In this document: positions 1-8,940 of the stretch, one piece after another
How the letters are laid out: every line of letters starts with the position of its first letter
How positions within the stretch are numbered: the first letter of the stretch is position 1
NCBI RefSeq assembly: GCF_014652095.1
Contig: NZ_BMYD01000001.1
Coordinates: 161,068-225,067 of the forward strand
Length of the DNA stretch: 64,000 nt
Direction: 5' to 3'
Source of the DNA: Cognatilysobacter bugurensis
GTDB lineage: Bacteria > Pseudomonadota > Gammaproteobacteria > Xanthomonadales > Xanthomonadaceae
The notes under the pieces: model-generated
Database searches by the model: none
The model's input: the letters and a program-made list of their open reading frames with translations, nothing else
What the model was told of the DNA's origin: nothing
Position numbers and translations under genes: made by a program

Positions 1-222
1 ACCCGCTGCACGCAGCAGCTCACGCGCGCGCACTTGGTCCTCCGACTTCGCGACCCACACCGCAGGCTGCGGCCCGCCCTTCTCGCTGTAGCTGAATGCC
101 CCCCGGCGGTTGCCCTTGTACGAGCGGCCCTGCGTGACGCGCACCTCGATATCGTCGTCGCGCAGCAACTGCGCGACACGTTCCACGTTCTCGAGCCGCG
201 GGCTGCTGAACACCTGGCGCAT
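1..222 (-). CDS. DUF2007-like / 'pathogenicity-like' small protein, 3' end cut by window edge
   Basis: An open frame runs from an ATG at 222 to the window edge with no stop, giving 74 residues of a truncated protein. It starts MRQVFSSPRLENVERVAQLL, then VTQGRSYKG and a Trp-Val-Ala-Lys segment near the cut. This alternation of short strands and helices, beginning with residues that track a partner or paralogue surface, resembles the small DUF2007 (signal-transducing) fold and the proteins annotated 'pathogenicity-like' in xanthomonads; that link is from memory. Function is unknown. It lies 31 bp downstream of tesB on the same strand, so it is probably co-transcribed. A competing frame at 20-229 gives an Arg/Ala-rich product and is rejected. 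Confidence 0.6.
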   Translation of the reverse strand, partial: MRQVFSSPRLENVERVAQLLRDDDIEVRVTQGRSYKGNRRGAFSYSEKGGPQPAVWVAKSEDQVRARELLRAAG

Positions 223-253
223 CGGTCAATCCTCGGTCCGGAACGGGCGGGCC

Positions 254-1153
254 TCAGCCCTTGGCAGGCACCTGGCCGACCGCTGCGGCCGACTGCACGA
301 CGCGGATCAGGCCTTCCTGCGCGGTGCTGGCCACAAGCCGGCCCTGACGGTCGTAGATCATGCCGCGGGCGAGGCCACGGCCGCCTTGCGCGCTCGGGCT
401 GTCGAGCGAATACAGCAGCCAGTCGTCGGCGCGGAACGGACGATGGAACCACAGCGCGTGGTCGAGCGACGCCATCTGCACGTTCGGCTGGTAGTAGCTG
501 ATGCCATGCGGGAACGTCGCCGTTCCGAGCAGGTGGAAGTCCGACGCGTACGCAAGCAACGCGCGGTGCAGTTCGGCGGCGTCGCCGACCTTCTCGGTCA
601 GGCGGAACCACACCTGCTGGTAGGGCGGCCGCTTCGGCGGCTTGAGCTCGTCGCGCGGGTAGACCTGGCGGAACTCGAACGGCCCTTGGCGTGACAGCCA
701 GCGCTGGATCTTCTCCGGCAGCTTCGCCATCACCTGAGGTGGCACCGTCGGCGAAGGGTCGACGTCCTCAGGCATCGGCACCTCGGGCATCGTGAGCTGG
801 TGCTCGCCGCCTTCCTCGTCCTTCTGGAACGAGGCCGCGAGGAAAAAGATCGGCTGGCCGTGCTGGATGGCCGTGACGCGACGCACCGAAAAACTGCCGC
901 CGTCGCGCGTGCGGTCGACCTGATAGACGATCGGGGCTTCGATGTCGCCGGCCTTGAGGAAGTAAGCGTGCAGCGAATGGGCTGTGCGCGGCTCGGTCAT
1001 CGTCGACTGTGCAGCCGACAGCGCCTGCCCGAGCACCTGCCCGCCAAACACGTACTTCGTGCCGATATCGCGGCTCTGGCCGCGGAACAGGTTGACTTCG
1101 AGGCGCTCGAGCGAAAGCAGCTCAATGAGCTCTGAAACGGGTGACGTCGTCAT
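254..1153 (-). CDS. tesB: Acyl-CoA thioesterase II
   Basis: Hydrolyses medium- and long-chain acyl-CoA to free fatty acid and CoA in the cytoplasm. The 299-residue product is close to the family's usual 286 residues and has the double hot-dog organisation. The E. coli TesB catalytic positions appear as Asp205 (AYASD), Ser229 (QMASLDHALWFHR, where E. coli has Thr) and Gln279 (STAQEGL). The start chosen is the ATG at 1153 (MTTSPVSEL), which matches the family N-terminus; 13 more upstream in-frame codons have no family resemblance. The gene is followed by the small protein at the left edge and preceded by a 117-bp gap from an MFS transporter on the same strand. Confidence 0.95.
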   Translation of the reverse strand: MTTSPVSELIELLSLERLEVNLFRGQSRDIGTKYVFGGQVLGQALSAAQSTMTEPRTAHSLHAYFLKAGDIEAPIVYQVDRTRDGGSFSVRRVTAIQHGQPIFFLAASFQKDEEGGEHQLTMPEVPMPEDVDPSPTVPPQVMAKLPEKIQRWLSRQGPFEFRQVYPRDELKPPKRPPYQQVWFRLTEKVGDAAELHRALLAYASDFHLLGTATFPHGISYYQPNVQMASLDHALWFHRPFRADDWLLYSLDSPSAQGGRGLARGMIYDRQGRLVASTAQEGLIRVVQSAAAVGQVPAKG

Positions 1154-1270
1154 GGTCGTGCCGGAATGCGGGGCGTCAGTATAGGGCGGCACTTTTTACA
1201 GGCCGGTGGGTCCGCGGCTCCCGTCGCGTCGAGCAGGCTGTTTGGTGTCCGCGCTCACGGAACGCGGCGG

Positions 1271-2875
1271 CTACCGCGTCGCGATCGCCGTCTGGATTTC
1301 TTCGAGCCCGAAGCCGCGCGTCTCCACGCCGCTGCGCCAGAGCATGACCGCCGACACCGCCATTGGCGCCGCCAGCAACAACGCGGATGCGAGGAAGTTG
1401 TCAAAAAAGCCCACCACGCCGAGGCCCGCGCCGACGATGCCGCCGAACTTCGAGCTCGCCGCGATCGCGCCCGAGCCGGTGCCGCGCAAGCGCAGTGGGT
1501 AGATCTCGGCCGCGTACGGGATCAGCATCGCGATCACGCCGCTGACGCTCACGAGCAGCGCGGCGGTTGCAAGTGTCGTAAGCAGCGCCGACCGCGCGCC
1601 GGTCGCCTCGAGCGCGCCGAACACGAGAAGTGCACCCGCCGTGAGCGCGAGGAACAGGACCAGCGACTTGAAGCTGCTCCAGCGGTGGTACAGCCAGATG
1701 ACGAGGCCGATGCCGGGCAGCGCGTAGATCGCCGACTTCGCGAGCAGCGCGCTTGCGCCGGCCGGGTCCACGCCCAGTTCGGTGAGGTTGACCGGCAGCC
1801 ACAGCAGGAAGCCGAAATTCACGAGTCCCCATGCGGTGCCCGCAACGAGGAGGCTCCAGGTGATGGCCGCATGGCGGCCCTGCAGCAGTTGGCGTGTGCT
1901 CGCGACCGGGTGCGATTCGTCGATGACGGGCGCGCCGGGGTGCGCGGCGTCGTCAGGCTCCACGCCGTCGCGGCGGCCGGCGAAGCGCTGCAGCAGCGCC
2001 CGCGCCTGCTCGTGCAGGCCCATGCTCGACAGGAAGCGCGGCGACTCCGGGATCCAGCGGTTGAGCAGGATGATGATCGCGCCGGTCGGCAGCCCGAGCA
2101 GCCACAGCACGCGCCAGCTGAACATCGGCTCGAGCACGGCCGCGGCGCCGGCCGCCAGCAGGTAGCCGGCCGAGGTGCCGATGCCGCCGAGCGCGACGAG
2201 CAGCCAGCCGCGATGCGAGGCCGGGACAGTCTCGGCCATCAGCGTGAACGTGATCGGCAGCAAGCCGCCCGCTGACGCGCCCATGAGGAAGCACATCGCG
2301 AGGTTCCATTCGAACGACGGCATCGCGCCGCAGATCGCGGTGCCGATGAACATCAGCGCCGACAGCAGGATCGCCGCACGCCGGCCGAAGCGGTCCGCGA
2401 TGCGGCCCCAAACGACCGAGCCGACTGTCGTGCCGGTTAGCGCGCACAAGGCGAGCAGGCTCGCGCGTGACTTGCCGATCTCGTACTCCGCGCTGAGGCC
2501 CGGCATCACGAAGCCGAGCGTCGCGGGCTTCATGACGTCGATCGCGAGCGTGACCACGAGCACCGCGACCAGCGTCCAGTGCTCACGGTTAAGCGGTACG
2601 CCGTCGGCCACGTGGAAGCGCAGCGGCGCGAAGCCTGCCGCAGGCGCAAGCGCGGGCCGCCGCGGCAGCATGCCGTAGGCCGACAGCACGAGGCCAAGCG
2701 GGATCATCGCCATGCCGGCCCACATCTCGGCCGTCATCGGCATGCCGACCATCTGCCAGTGGGTGTGCTCGCCCATGAGGAACATCGGCGCGTGCGCGAA
2801 GACGCCGGCCGTGATCAGCGCGCAGCCGATCCAGAACGCGACGGGATGGTGGAACGAGAATTCGGCGTTGCGCAT
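1271..2875 (-). CDS. MFS transporter, sugar/aromatic-acid porter type
   Basis: Inner-membrane secondary transporter of the major facilitator superfamily, substrate unknown. The 534-residue product begins with two extra hydrophobic segments (about residues 10-30 and 45-65: VAFWIGCALITAG, MAMIPLGLVLSAYG), then a loop, then a standard 12-helix MFS core. The loop between core helices 2 and 3 carries the signature GRIADRFGRRAAI and the end of helix 6 carries RWIPESPRFL, typical of the sugar-porter and AAHS branches. The two N-terminal helices outside the core are unusual. ATG at 2875 is preferred because the in-frame sequence upstream is Arg/Pro-rich and not transporter-like; GTG/ATG codons further upstream remain possible. 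Confidence 0.85.
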   Translation of the reverse strand: MRNAEFSFHHPVAFWIGCALITAGVFAHAPMFLMGEHTHWQMVGMPMTAEMWAGMAMIPLGLVLSAYGMLPRRPALAPAAGFAPLRFHVADGVPLNREHWTLVAVLVVTLAIDVMKPATLGFVMPGLSAEYEIGKSRASLLALCALTGTTVGSVVWGRIADRFGRRAAILLSALMFIGTAICGAMPSFEWNLAMCFLMGASAGGLLPITFTLMAETVPASHRGWLLVALGGIGTSAGYLLAAGAAAVLEPMFSWRVLWLLGLPTGAIIILLNRWIPESPRFLSSMGLHEQARALLQRFAGRRDGVEPDDAAHPGAPVIDESHPVASTRQLLQGRHAAITWSLLVAGTAWGLVNFGFLLWLPVNLTELGVDPAGASALLAKSAIYALPGIGLVIWLYHRWSSFKSLVLFLALTAGALLVFGALEATGARSALLTTLATAALLVSVSGVIAMLIPYAAEIYPLRLRGTGSGAIAASSKFGGIVGAGLGVVGFFDNFLASALLLAAPMAVSAVMLWRSGVETRGFGLEEIQTAIATR

Positions 2876-3048
2876 GCGGCCCCCTGGCGACGTGCGCATG
2901 GTAGCGGTGCGAGTACGGGCGCGGCGGGTTGGCGGCGCCTCGGTCGGCCATCTTCGAACGCTTAGGAGGGCAGGGCGCGGCACCTACGATCGGCGATGAG
3001 CCGTACGCCGCCCTCGATAGGCTCCGCCGACCTAGGGGCGGACTGCGG

Positions 3049-3624
3049 CTACGGCCGCAGTCGCTCGAACCCCACTTGCTGCAGCACGCGCTCCCACGGG
3101 AACTGCGGGCCCGGGTCGCGCTTGCGGAACACCTCGCGCGTCGGGTCGTCGCTCGCGGGTTCCCGCGCGGTGTCGAGGTCTTCGTGGCCTGCAATGAACC
3201 GCAGCGTCGGGTGCTCGGCGTGCAGGCGCTGCAGCAGCGCGATCAGCGCGTCGATCTGCGCGTCCGGGTAGGGCTCGTCCATCGCCTGGTGGTCGGCGGC
3301 GAGCCAGTTCGGGTAGCGGCCGGTGTTGACGAGTTCGATGCCGATCGAGCGCGGGTTGTAGCCGCGCGTGTGGTGCGCGACGCGCAGCGGATCGACATAG
3401 CGGTGCACCGTGCCGTCGCGGTCGACGTAGTAGTGGCCGCTGTTGCCGGTGCCGGAGCCCGTGTACTGCACCTGTTCGCCCCAGCGCCGCGCCATGGCGA
3501 GATCGGGCAGCTCGGTGCAGTGGATGACGACGAGGTCGATCTGCTCGGCCGGGCGCACGTCGAGACGCGCTTCGTACGGCAGCGGGTCGACCTGCACGGG
3601 CAGGGGCGGAAGCTCGGGCACCAT
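3049..3624 (-). CDS. N-acetylmuramoyl-L-alanine amidase, Amidase_2 (AmpD/AmiD-type)
   Basis: Zinc amidase that cleaves the lactyl-amide bond between N-acetylmuramic acid and the stem peptide, used in murein recycling or turnover. The 191-residue product matches AmpD length (183 in E. coli). Zinc ligands are visible as His35 (VVIHCTEL), His147 (FIAGHEDLD) and Asp170 (KRDPGPQFPW). SGHYYVDRDGTVHRYV and GYNPRSIGIELVN are the conserved core strands. There is no signal peptide from the ATG at 3624, which favours a cytoplasmic recycling role, but the AmiD-like branch cannot be excluded. It is divergent from the MOSC gene, with 40 bp between the starts. Confidence 0.88.
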   Translation of the reverse strand: MVPELPPLPVQVDPLPYEARLDVRPAEQIDLVVIHCTELPDLAMARRWGEQVQYTGSGTGNSGHYYVDRDGTVHRYVDPLRVAHHTRGYNPRSIGIELVNTGRYPNWLAADHQAMDEPYPDAQIDALIALLQRLHAEHPTLRFIAGHEDLDTAREPASDDPTREVFRKRDPGPQFPWERVLQQVGFERLRP

Positions 3625-3664
3625 GCGCCGGATGCTAGCATTCGGCCCCGCTCCGGAGCCCGCG

Positions 3665-4180
3665 ATGAAACTGCCTCCCGCCGATTCCGCGCTCGGCCGC
3701 CTCATGGCCTCGCTGCCGCGCAGCGGCCGCGTCGAGTGGATCGGCGTGCGGCCGGGGCGCGATGAGCCGGTCATCGAGTGCGACGAGGTGAGCGCGGAAA
3801 CCGGTGCCGGCTTGGTCGGCGATCGTTACGCCGGCGGCAGCGGCAAGCGCGGCGTGACCCTGATCCAGGCCGAGCACCTGCCGGTGATCGCGACGCTCGC
3901 GGGCCTAGACGCCGTGCATCCGGCCACGCTGCGCCGCAACCTCGTCGTATCGGGCATCCCCGTCATCGCGCTCAAGGGCCGGCGCTTCCGCGTCGGCGAC
4001 GTCGTGCTCGAGGGTACGAGCCCGTGCGATCCATGCTCGAAGATGGAAGAGGCGCTCGGGCCGGGCGGTTATAACGCGATGCGCGGGCACGGCGGCCTTT
4101 GCGCACGCGTGATCGACGGCGGGCGGATCCGCCGTGGCGACACCGTTGCGGCATTGCAAGCCGAATTGGATCTGCAATGA
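3665..4180 (+). CDS. MOSC domain protein
   Basis: Product of 171 residues made of a single MOSC (molybdenum cofactor sulfurase C-terminal) domain. The family binds or transfers sulfur in molybdenum-cofactor chemistry through a conserved Cys; here TSPCDPCSKMEE holds the candidate cysteines, and GDRYAGGSGKRGVTLIQAEH and LRRNLVVSGI are family core motifs. The exact substrate is unknown. The ATG at 3665 is the first that fits the family N-terminus. Its TGA overlaps the ATG of the next gene by four bases (ATGA), so translation of the esterase is probably coupled. Confidence 0.85.
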   Translation: MKLPPADSALGRLMASLPRSGRVEWIGVRPGRDEPVIECDEVSAETGAGLVGDRYAGGSGKRGVTLIQAEHLPVIATLAGLDAVHPATLRRNLVVSGIPVIALKGRRFRVGDVVLEGTSPCDPCSKMEEALGPGGYNAMRGHGGLCARVIDGGRIRRGDTVAALQAELDLQ

Positions 4181-4707
4181 CGGCCCGCGGCCACTGCATC
4201 CTCTCGCACGGGTTCGAAAGCGGCCCCGACGCGACCAAGGTCACCGCGCTCGAAGCGGCGGCGACCGCGCTCGGCTGGAGCTGCGAGCGCCCCGACTACC
4301 GCGACCTCGACGCAAAGCGTGAGGTCAGTGAACTCGGCGACGTGCTCGCACGCCAGCAGCGCCTGCTCGACCTCGCGCAGGCCGCCGCTGCTCGCGGGCC
4401 GCTCGTGCTCGCCGGCTCCAGCCTCGGCGCGTACATCAGCGCGCGCGTGACGCTCGAGGTGCCGGTGGCGGCGCTGTTCCTGCTGGCGCCGCCGACGCGC
4501 ATGGGCGCCGCGCCTGCGCTGGATGCCGCCGCGGTGCCGACGTCGATCGTCCACGGCTGGGACGATGAACTGATTCCGGCGATGCATGTCGTCGATTGGG
4601 CACACACGCGCCGCGCGCGGCTGCTGCTCGTCGACGATGCGCATCGCCTTGCCGACCACGTCGACGCGAGCGCCCGTGCGTTCGCGGCGCTGCTCGAGGG
4701 GTTGTAA
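4177..4707 (+). CDS. YqiA/UPF0227-like alpha/beta-hydrolase esterase
   Basis: Small serine hydrolase of 176 residues, start ATG 4177 inside the preceding gene's stop. The N-terminal SHGFESGPDATK is the oxyanion region of the YqiA/RsbQ-like family, AGSSLGAY is the nucleophile elbow with Ser in Gly-X-Ser-X-Gly form, HGWDDELIP holds the acid residue and DDAHRL the catalytic His. The family has esterase activity on short acyl esters; the natural substrate is not known. It lies three bases before rlmKL, so MOSC, esterase and rlmKL likely form one operon. Confidence 0.85.
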   Translation: MTARGHCILSHGFESGPDATKVTALEAAATALGWSCERPDYRDLDAKREVSELGDVLARQQRLLDLAQAAAARGPLVLAGSSLGAYISARVTLEVPVAALFLLAPPTRMGAAPALDAAAVPTSIVHGWDDELIPAMHVVDWAHTRRARLLLVDDAHRLADHVDASARAFAALLEGL

Positions 4708-4710
4708 CCG

Positions 4711-7149
4711 ATGAAATTCTTCGCGAGCTGCGGCAAGGGCCTCGAATACCTGCTGGCCGACGAGTTGCTCGCTCTCGGCTGCGCGCGCGCGACGGCCACC
4801 GTTGCCGGCGTCAACGTCGAGGGCACGCCGGTCGACGCGCAGCGCGCCGTGTTGTGGTCGCGCCTCGCCAGCCGCGTGCTGTGGCCGCTGGCCGAATTCG
4901 AATGCGCCGACGAGCACGCGTTGTACGCGGGCGTCGCCGCGATCGCATGGCCCGAACACCTGTCGGAGGGCGACACGATCGCGGTCGATGCGCACGTCTC
5001 GGGCGACGCGCTCACGCATGCGCGCTACGCGGCACAGCGCGTCAAGGACGCGATCGTCGACACCGTGCGCGGCGCGGGTGGCATTCGGCCGGACGTCGAC
5101 GTCGACGCCCCCGACCTGCGGGTGCACCTTGTCGTGCGCAAGGGCCGTGCGACGGTATCGATCGACCTGTCCGGCGGCCCCATGCACCGCCGCGGCTGGC
5201 GGTTGGCGCAGGGCGAGGCGCCGCTGAAGGAGACGCTTGGAGCCGCCGTGCTCATGCGCGGCCGCTGGCCGCGGGTGTATGCCGACGGCGGCGCACTGGT
5301 CGATCCGATGTGCGGCAGCGGCACATTGCTCATCGAAGGCGCGCTCATGGCCGCGGACGTCGCGCCCGGCCTGCTGCGGTGCGGGCACGCGGCGCCGACG
5401 CGCTGGCTCGGCTTCGATAAGAGCACTTGGCGCGGGCTCGTCGACGAGGCGATCGCGCGTGAGCGCGTCGGGCGTGCAGCGCTGCGTCCGATGTTCCTCG
5501 GATTCGATGTCGATCCGGACGCAATCCGCATCGCGCGCGACAACGCCGCACACGCGGGGCTCATGGATGCGATCGGGTGGCGCGTGGGCGACATTCGCAC
5601 GCTCGACGCGGAGGCGCTCGCAGGGCTGGAGCGCGTGCGCTCGATGGTGGAACTGCCGACCAACTCAATGGGCGCGTCAGCCGACCGCCACGGTGGAGGC
5701 AGCGCAGGTGCCCCCGCCGACGCGGCTCCCGATGGACATGCAGATTCGGCCGCGCCGAACCCGTGGGCAGGCGCGCGCGCGAAACCCCCCGCACCGGCCG
5801 ACCGCGCGGAGCCGGGCGACCCGTCGCGCGCCGACACCGCTCCCACGCCGCTCGACGCGACCGCGGCGGGGGCTGCGAAGTCCACCGACCGCGCGGCGGC
5901 GCCCGGTCTTGTCGCCTGTAACCCACCGTACGACCTGCGACTCCAAGCCGATCCCGCGCTCTACCGCGCGCTCGGCGATGCGCTGCGCCGCGCCGCGCCC
6001 GAATGGCGCGCGAGCCTGCTGTGCGGCAGCGTCGAGCTTGCCCATGCGACGGGCCTGCGCGCACGCAAGACCTACACGATGTTCAACGGTGCGATCGAAT
6101 GCACGCTGCTCGACGTCGAGCGCATCGCGCCGCCGCAGCGCGAGCGCACGGCCGACGCCGCGCCTGCGCTGCCCGAGAACGCGCAGATGGTCGCGAACCG
6201 GCTTCGCAAGAACCTGCGCAAGCTCAAGACCTGGCGCGAGCGCGAAGACATCGGCGCATTCCGCGCTTACGACGCCGACCTGCCCGAATACTCGGCCGCG
6301 ATCGACGTCTATGTTGCGGTGGACGACACGGGCCGCGTGCCCGAGCGCGAACGCACCTGGCTGCACGTGCAGGAATACGCCGCGCCGGCCGACATTCCGG
6401 CCGACCTGCAGCGGCGCCGGCTCAACGACCTGCTCGCCGCTGCACGCGAGGTGTTCGACGTGCCGCGCGAGCGTGTCGCGCTCAAGACGCGCGCCACGGG
6501 TAAGGGCGGCAGCAAGTACGGGCGGTTCGACACGCGCGGCGATTTCATCGTCGTGCGCGAAGGCGATGCGCGGCTGCGCGTGAACCTGTTCGATTACCTC
6601 GACACGGGCCTGTTCCTCGATCATCGGCCGATGCGCCTGCGCATCGCCGACGAGGCGCACGACACGCGCTTCCTCAACCTGTTCGCCTACACCGGCGCAG
6701 CCACCGTGCACGCCGCGCTCGGTGGCGCGCGCACGACGACGACCGTCGACCTGTCCGGCACCTACCTGCAGTGGTGCGTGGACAACCTCGCTGAAAACGG
6801 GCTCGGCGGCGCACGCCACCGCCTCGTGCAGGCCGATGCGCTCGCCTGGCTCGAGGCCGACACCGCGCAGTACGACCTCGTCTTCTGCGACCCGCCGACG
6901 TTCTCGAACTCCAAGCGCGCGCGCGACTTCGACGTGCAGGCGACGCACGTCCGGCTGCTCCGTGCGGCCGTCGCGCGTCTCGCGCCCGGCGGCGTGCTGT
7001 ATTTCTCGAACAACTACCGTCGCTTCCGGCTCGACGAGGCGGAGATCGCGTCGTTCGCACACGTCGAGGACATTTCGGCGAGCACGATTCCGCCCGATTT
7101 CGAGCGGGACGCGCGCATCCACCGCTGCTGGCGGCTCACCCGCCGCTGA
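4711..7149 (+). CDS. rlmKL: Fused 23S rRNA methyltransferase RlmL/RlmK (m2G2445 and m7G2069)
   Basis: Bifunctional enzyme of 812 residues that modifies helix 74 of 23S rRNA. Order: THUMP domain (about 1-160), RlmL N2-guanine methyltransferase (about 160-470, with [16 protein letters not shown] and the catalytic NPPY at Asn404), then RlmK N7-guanine methyltransferase (about 490-812, with [27 protein letters not shown] and [11 protein letters not shown]). It is about 110 residues longer than E. coli RlmL (702). Most of the excess is an Ala/Pro/Asp-rich, low-complexity stretch at about residues 313-395, inserted directly before the strand that carries NPPY. Both methyltransferase halves otherwise look intact. 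It follows the esterase by three bases. Confidence 0.95.
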   Translation: MKFFASCGKGLEYLLADELLALGCARATATVAGVNVEGTPVDAQRAVLWSRLASRVLWPLAEFECADEHALYAGVAAIAWPEHLSEGDTIAVDAHVSGDALTHARYAAQRVKDAIVDTVRGAGGIRPDVDVDAPDLRVHLVVRKGRATVSIDLSGGPMHRRGWRLAQGEAPLKETLGAAVLMRGRWPRVYADGGALVDPMCGSGTLLIEGALMAADVAPGLLRCGHAAPTRWLGFDKSTWRGLVDEAIARERVGRAALRPMFLGFDVDPDAIRIARDNAAHAGLMDAIGWRVGDIRTLDAEALAGLERVRSMVELPTNSMGASADRHGGGSAGAPADAAPDGHADSAAPNPWAGARAKPPAPADRAEPGDPSRADTAPTPLDATAAGAAKSTDRAAAPGLVACNPPYDLRLQADPALYRALGDALRRAAPEWRASLLCGSVELAHATGLRARKTYTMFNGAIECTLLDVERIAPPQRERTADAAPALPENAQMVANRLRKNLRKLKTWREREDIGAFRAYDADLPEYSAAIDVYVAVDDTGRVPERERTWLHVQEYAAPADIPADLQRRRLNDLLAAAREVFDVPRERVALKTRATGKGGSKYGRFDTRGDFIVVREGDARLRVNLFDYLDTGLFLDHRPMRLRIADEAHDTRFLNLFAYTGAATVHAALGGARTTTTVDLSGTYLQWCVDNLAENGLGGARHRLVQADALAWLEADTAQYDLVFCDPPTFSNSKRARDFDVQATHVRLLRAAVARLAPGGVLYFSNNYRRFRLDEAEIASFAHVEDISASTIPPDFERDARIHRCWRLTRR

Positions 7150-7242
7150 GCGCGCGGACGTCGTCGACCCGTTGCGGGCGCCTCCGCGCGGCGCCAGCGT
7201 GGGAGCGCGTGAAAGCAGGCGTTTCGCACCGCGTGGCGCAAC

Positions 7243-7284
7243 CGGTGCGCCGACGCGCGCCTGCGGTGCGCCGATGCACGCCTG
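7243..7284. repeat. Tandem 21-bp direct repeat, two units
   Basis: Two adjacent 21-bp units, CGGTGCGCCGACGCGCGCCTG then CGGTGCGCCGATGCACGCCTG without its last base in the quoted form; they differ at two positions. The repeat lies in the 219-bp gap between rlmKL and pirin, about 85 bp before the pirin start. It may be replication slippage or an operator pair; nothing else in the gap is recognised. Confidence 0.6.
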
Positions 7285-7368
7285 CGCAACGGTGGTTTCC
7301 AAGGCCCGCCCTCGTACGGCCGGACGCCGACGCCATTATCTGACGTGTCCACTCGACCCGAGGCCGCC

Positions 7369-8232
7369 ATGTCCACCGTCCCCTCCGCCGCCCGCGTGAT
7401 CCGCACCTTGCGCGGCATGCCCGCCTCCGACGGCGCGGGCGTGAAGCTCACGCGCGTGATCGGCACGCCGCAGCTGCCCGACCTCGACCCGTTCCTCATG
7501 CTCGACGAGTTCGGCACCGACCGGCCCGAGGATTACCTCGCCGGATTCCCCGAGCACCCCCACCGCGGGTTCGAAACCGTCACCTACATGCTCGACGGCC
7601 GCATGCGGCACCGCGACAACCGGGGCAATGAAGGCGTGCTCGTGCCGGGCAGCGTGCAGTGGATGACGGCCGGCAGCGGGCTCGTGCACTCGGAGATGCC
7701 GGAGCAGCTGGAGGGCCGCATGCGCGGTTTCCAGCTGTGGGTGAACCTGCCCGCACGCGACAAGATGCAGCCGCCGCGATACCAGGAATTCGCGCCCGAG
7801 CGCATCGCGCAGGCCGAGCCGGCCGAGGGCGTGCGCGTTAAGGTGATTGCCGGACGCGTCGGCGATACGGTTGGCCCCGTGTACGCCGCGGGCGACGCGG
7901 CGACGGCGCCGGTCTACCTCGACATCGAGCTCGCGCCTGGCGCGGCGTGGACGCACGCGCTGCCCGGCGGGCATAACGCGTTCGTCTATGTGTACGAAGG
8001 CGCGGCGTCGGTCGGCGAGGGGGAGGCGCGTCGCCGCGTGGGCGCGCAGGAACTCGGCGTTCTCGGCGGCGGCGCGGACGTGGCGCTCGCGGGCGGCGAG
8101 GCCGGTGCGCGCCTCATCCTCGTCGCCGGCCGGCCGTTGCGCGAGCCGGTGGCGCGGCACGGGCCGTTCGTGATGAACACCCGCGAGGAGCTCATGCAGG
8201 CGTTTGTCGACCTCCAGCAGGGCCGGTTCTAG
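7369..8232 (+). CDS. Pirin family cupin protein
   Basis: Bicupin of 287 residues; bacterial pirins include quercetin 2,3-dioxygenases and metabolic regulators, with an iron or other metal in the N-terminal cupin. The four metal ligands are present: His63 and His65 (FPEHPHRGFETV), His107 and Glu109 (GLVHSEMP). The C-terminal cupin (LDIELAPGAAW to RLILVAGRPL) is also present. ATG at 7369 is chosen; a GTG eight codons upstream at 7345 is possible. The preceding gap holds a 21-bp tandem repeat. No neighbour suggests a substrate, so the reaction is not assigned. Confidence 0.9.
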   Translation: MSTVPSAARVIRTLRGMPASDGAGVKLTRVIGTPQLPDLDPFLMLDEFGTDRPEDYLAGFPEHPHRGFETVTYMLDGRMRHRDNRGNEGVLVPGSVQWMTAGSGLVHSEMPEQLEGRMRGFQLWVNLPARDKMQPPRYQEFAPERIAQAEPAEGVRVKVIAGRVGDTVGPVYAAGDAATAPVYLDIELAPGAAWTHALPGGHNAFVYVYEGAASVGEGEARRRVGAQELGVLGGGADVALAGGEAGARLILVAGRPLREPVARHGPFVMNTREELMQAFVDLQQGRF

Positions 8233-8302
8233 TCGACCGCACTGCGGCCGCAGACGTCAGCCGCCGTGGCGTGCGGTCTACGTCGGCTGCAGCCGCGAAA
8301 TC

Positions 8303-8320
8303 GGGCGGCGTCTGCCGCCC
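8303..8320. terminator. Short GC hairpin between convergent genes
   Basis: A perfect 7-bp stem (GGGCGGC / GCCGCCC) with a 4-base loop lies between the converging pirin gene and the exported protein at 8326. Neither side has a clear U-tract, so termination is only suggested by position. Confidence 0.3.
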
Positions 8321-8325
8321 TGACC

Positions 8326-8775
8326 TCACTTGCTGCTGAGTTGGGCGTTGCGGAAGCGCAGGTCGGCGGTCTGGCTGAGCGCCTGGTCGAGCTGCTGCTG
8401 CGTCTTCGCTTGCACCCACACGTGGGCGACGCGGCCGTCGGGCAGTTCGATGAGCGTTTCGCGCGCCTGCACGTCCGGCTGTGCGGCGAGCTCGCTGCGG
8501 TACCACTGGACTTCGCGGCCGTCGATCACCGCCTGCTCGGCGCGGTTCCCGCGCGTGGGCTTGAACGGTGAGTCGTTCGCGATGAAAAGCCCGAATGCCT
8601 CGGAGCCATCCGGGCGCAGCGCGCGGCAGAAGTCTGACTTGGCGGTGGCCTTGTGCTGCCAGATGAGGCCGGAATCGGCGGGCAGTTGTGGGCAGGCGAT
8701 ATCGCTCTGTGATTGGGCATACGCCCCGCCGGCGAACGCGAGCAGAACAGGCAGACAGAAAATCGAAGTGCGCAT
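8326..8775 (-). CDS. Exported protein of unknown function
   Basis: Product of 149 residues with a clear Sec signal peptide: MRTSIFCLPVLLAFAGG then AYA-QS, predicted cleavage after about residue 21. The mature part has two Cys (IACPQLP and SDFCRAL), which could form a periplasmic disulfide, and a conserved-looking block with EVQWYRSELA and ETLIELPDGRVAHVW. I do not recognise a family. ATG at 8775 is supported by AAGGGGGA about seven bases upstream; 19 in-frame codons further upstream lack signal-peptide character. It is monocistronic as far as can be seen and converges with pirin. Confidence 0.75.
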   Translation of the reverse strand: MRTSIFCLPVLLAFAGGAYAQSQSDIACPQLPADSGLIWQHKATAKSDFCRALRPDGSEAFGLFIANDSPFKPTRGNRAEQAVIDGREVQWYRSELAAQPDVQARETLIELPDGRVAHVWVQAKTQQQLDQALSQTADLRFRNAQLSSK

Positions 8776-8940
8776 TGTGGGGTCCCCCTTGACGGCCGCT
8801 GAACCGAGCGGCACGTCACGAACGTAGCTCATTCACAGGGCCTTGACAAATCCGCGTTTCGAAGACTGTGAACCGGTTGTGTTCGTTTGCCTGTTCCGCC
8901 GTTTGACCGATTCTGTGCAACCCGTTGACGCCGTCCGGCC

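Noticed and set aside
20-229. 69-residue frame overlapping the left-edge gene
   Set aside because: Low-complexity Arg/Ala composition; the ATG 222 frame is protein-like.
1166-2275. Plus-strand open frame of 369 codons opposite the MFS gene
   Set aside because: Arg/Ala/Gln-rich with no motif; it mirrors the high-GC third positions of the minus-strand transporter.
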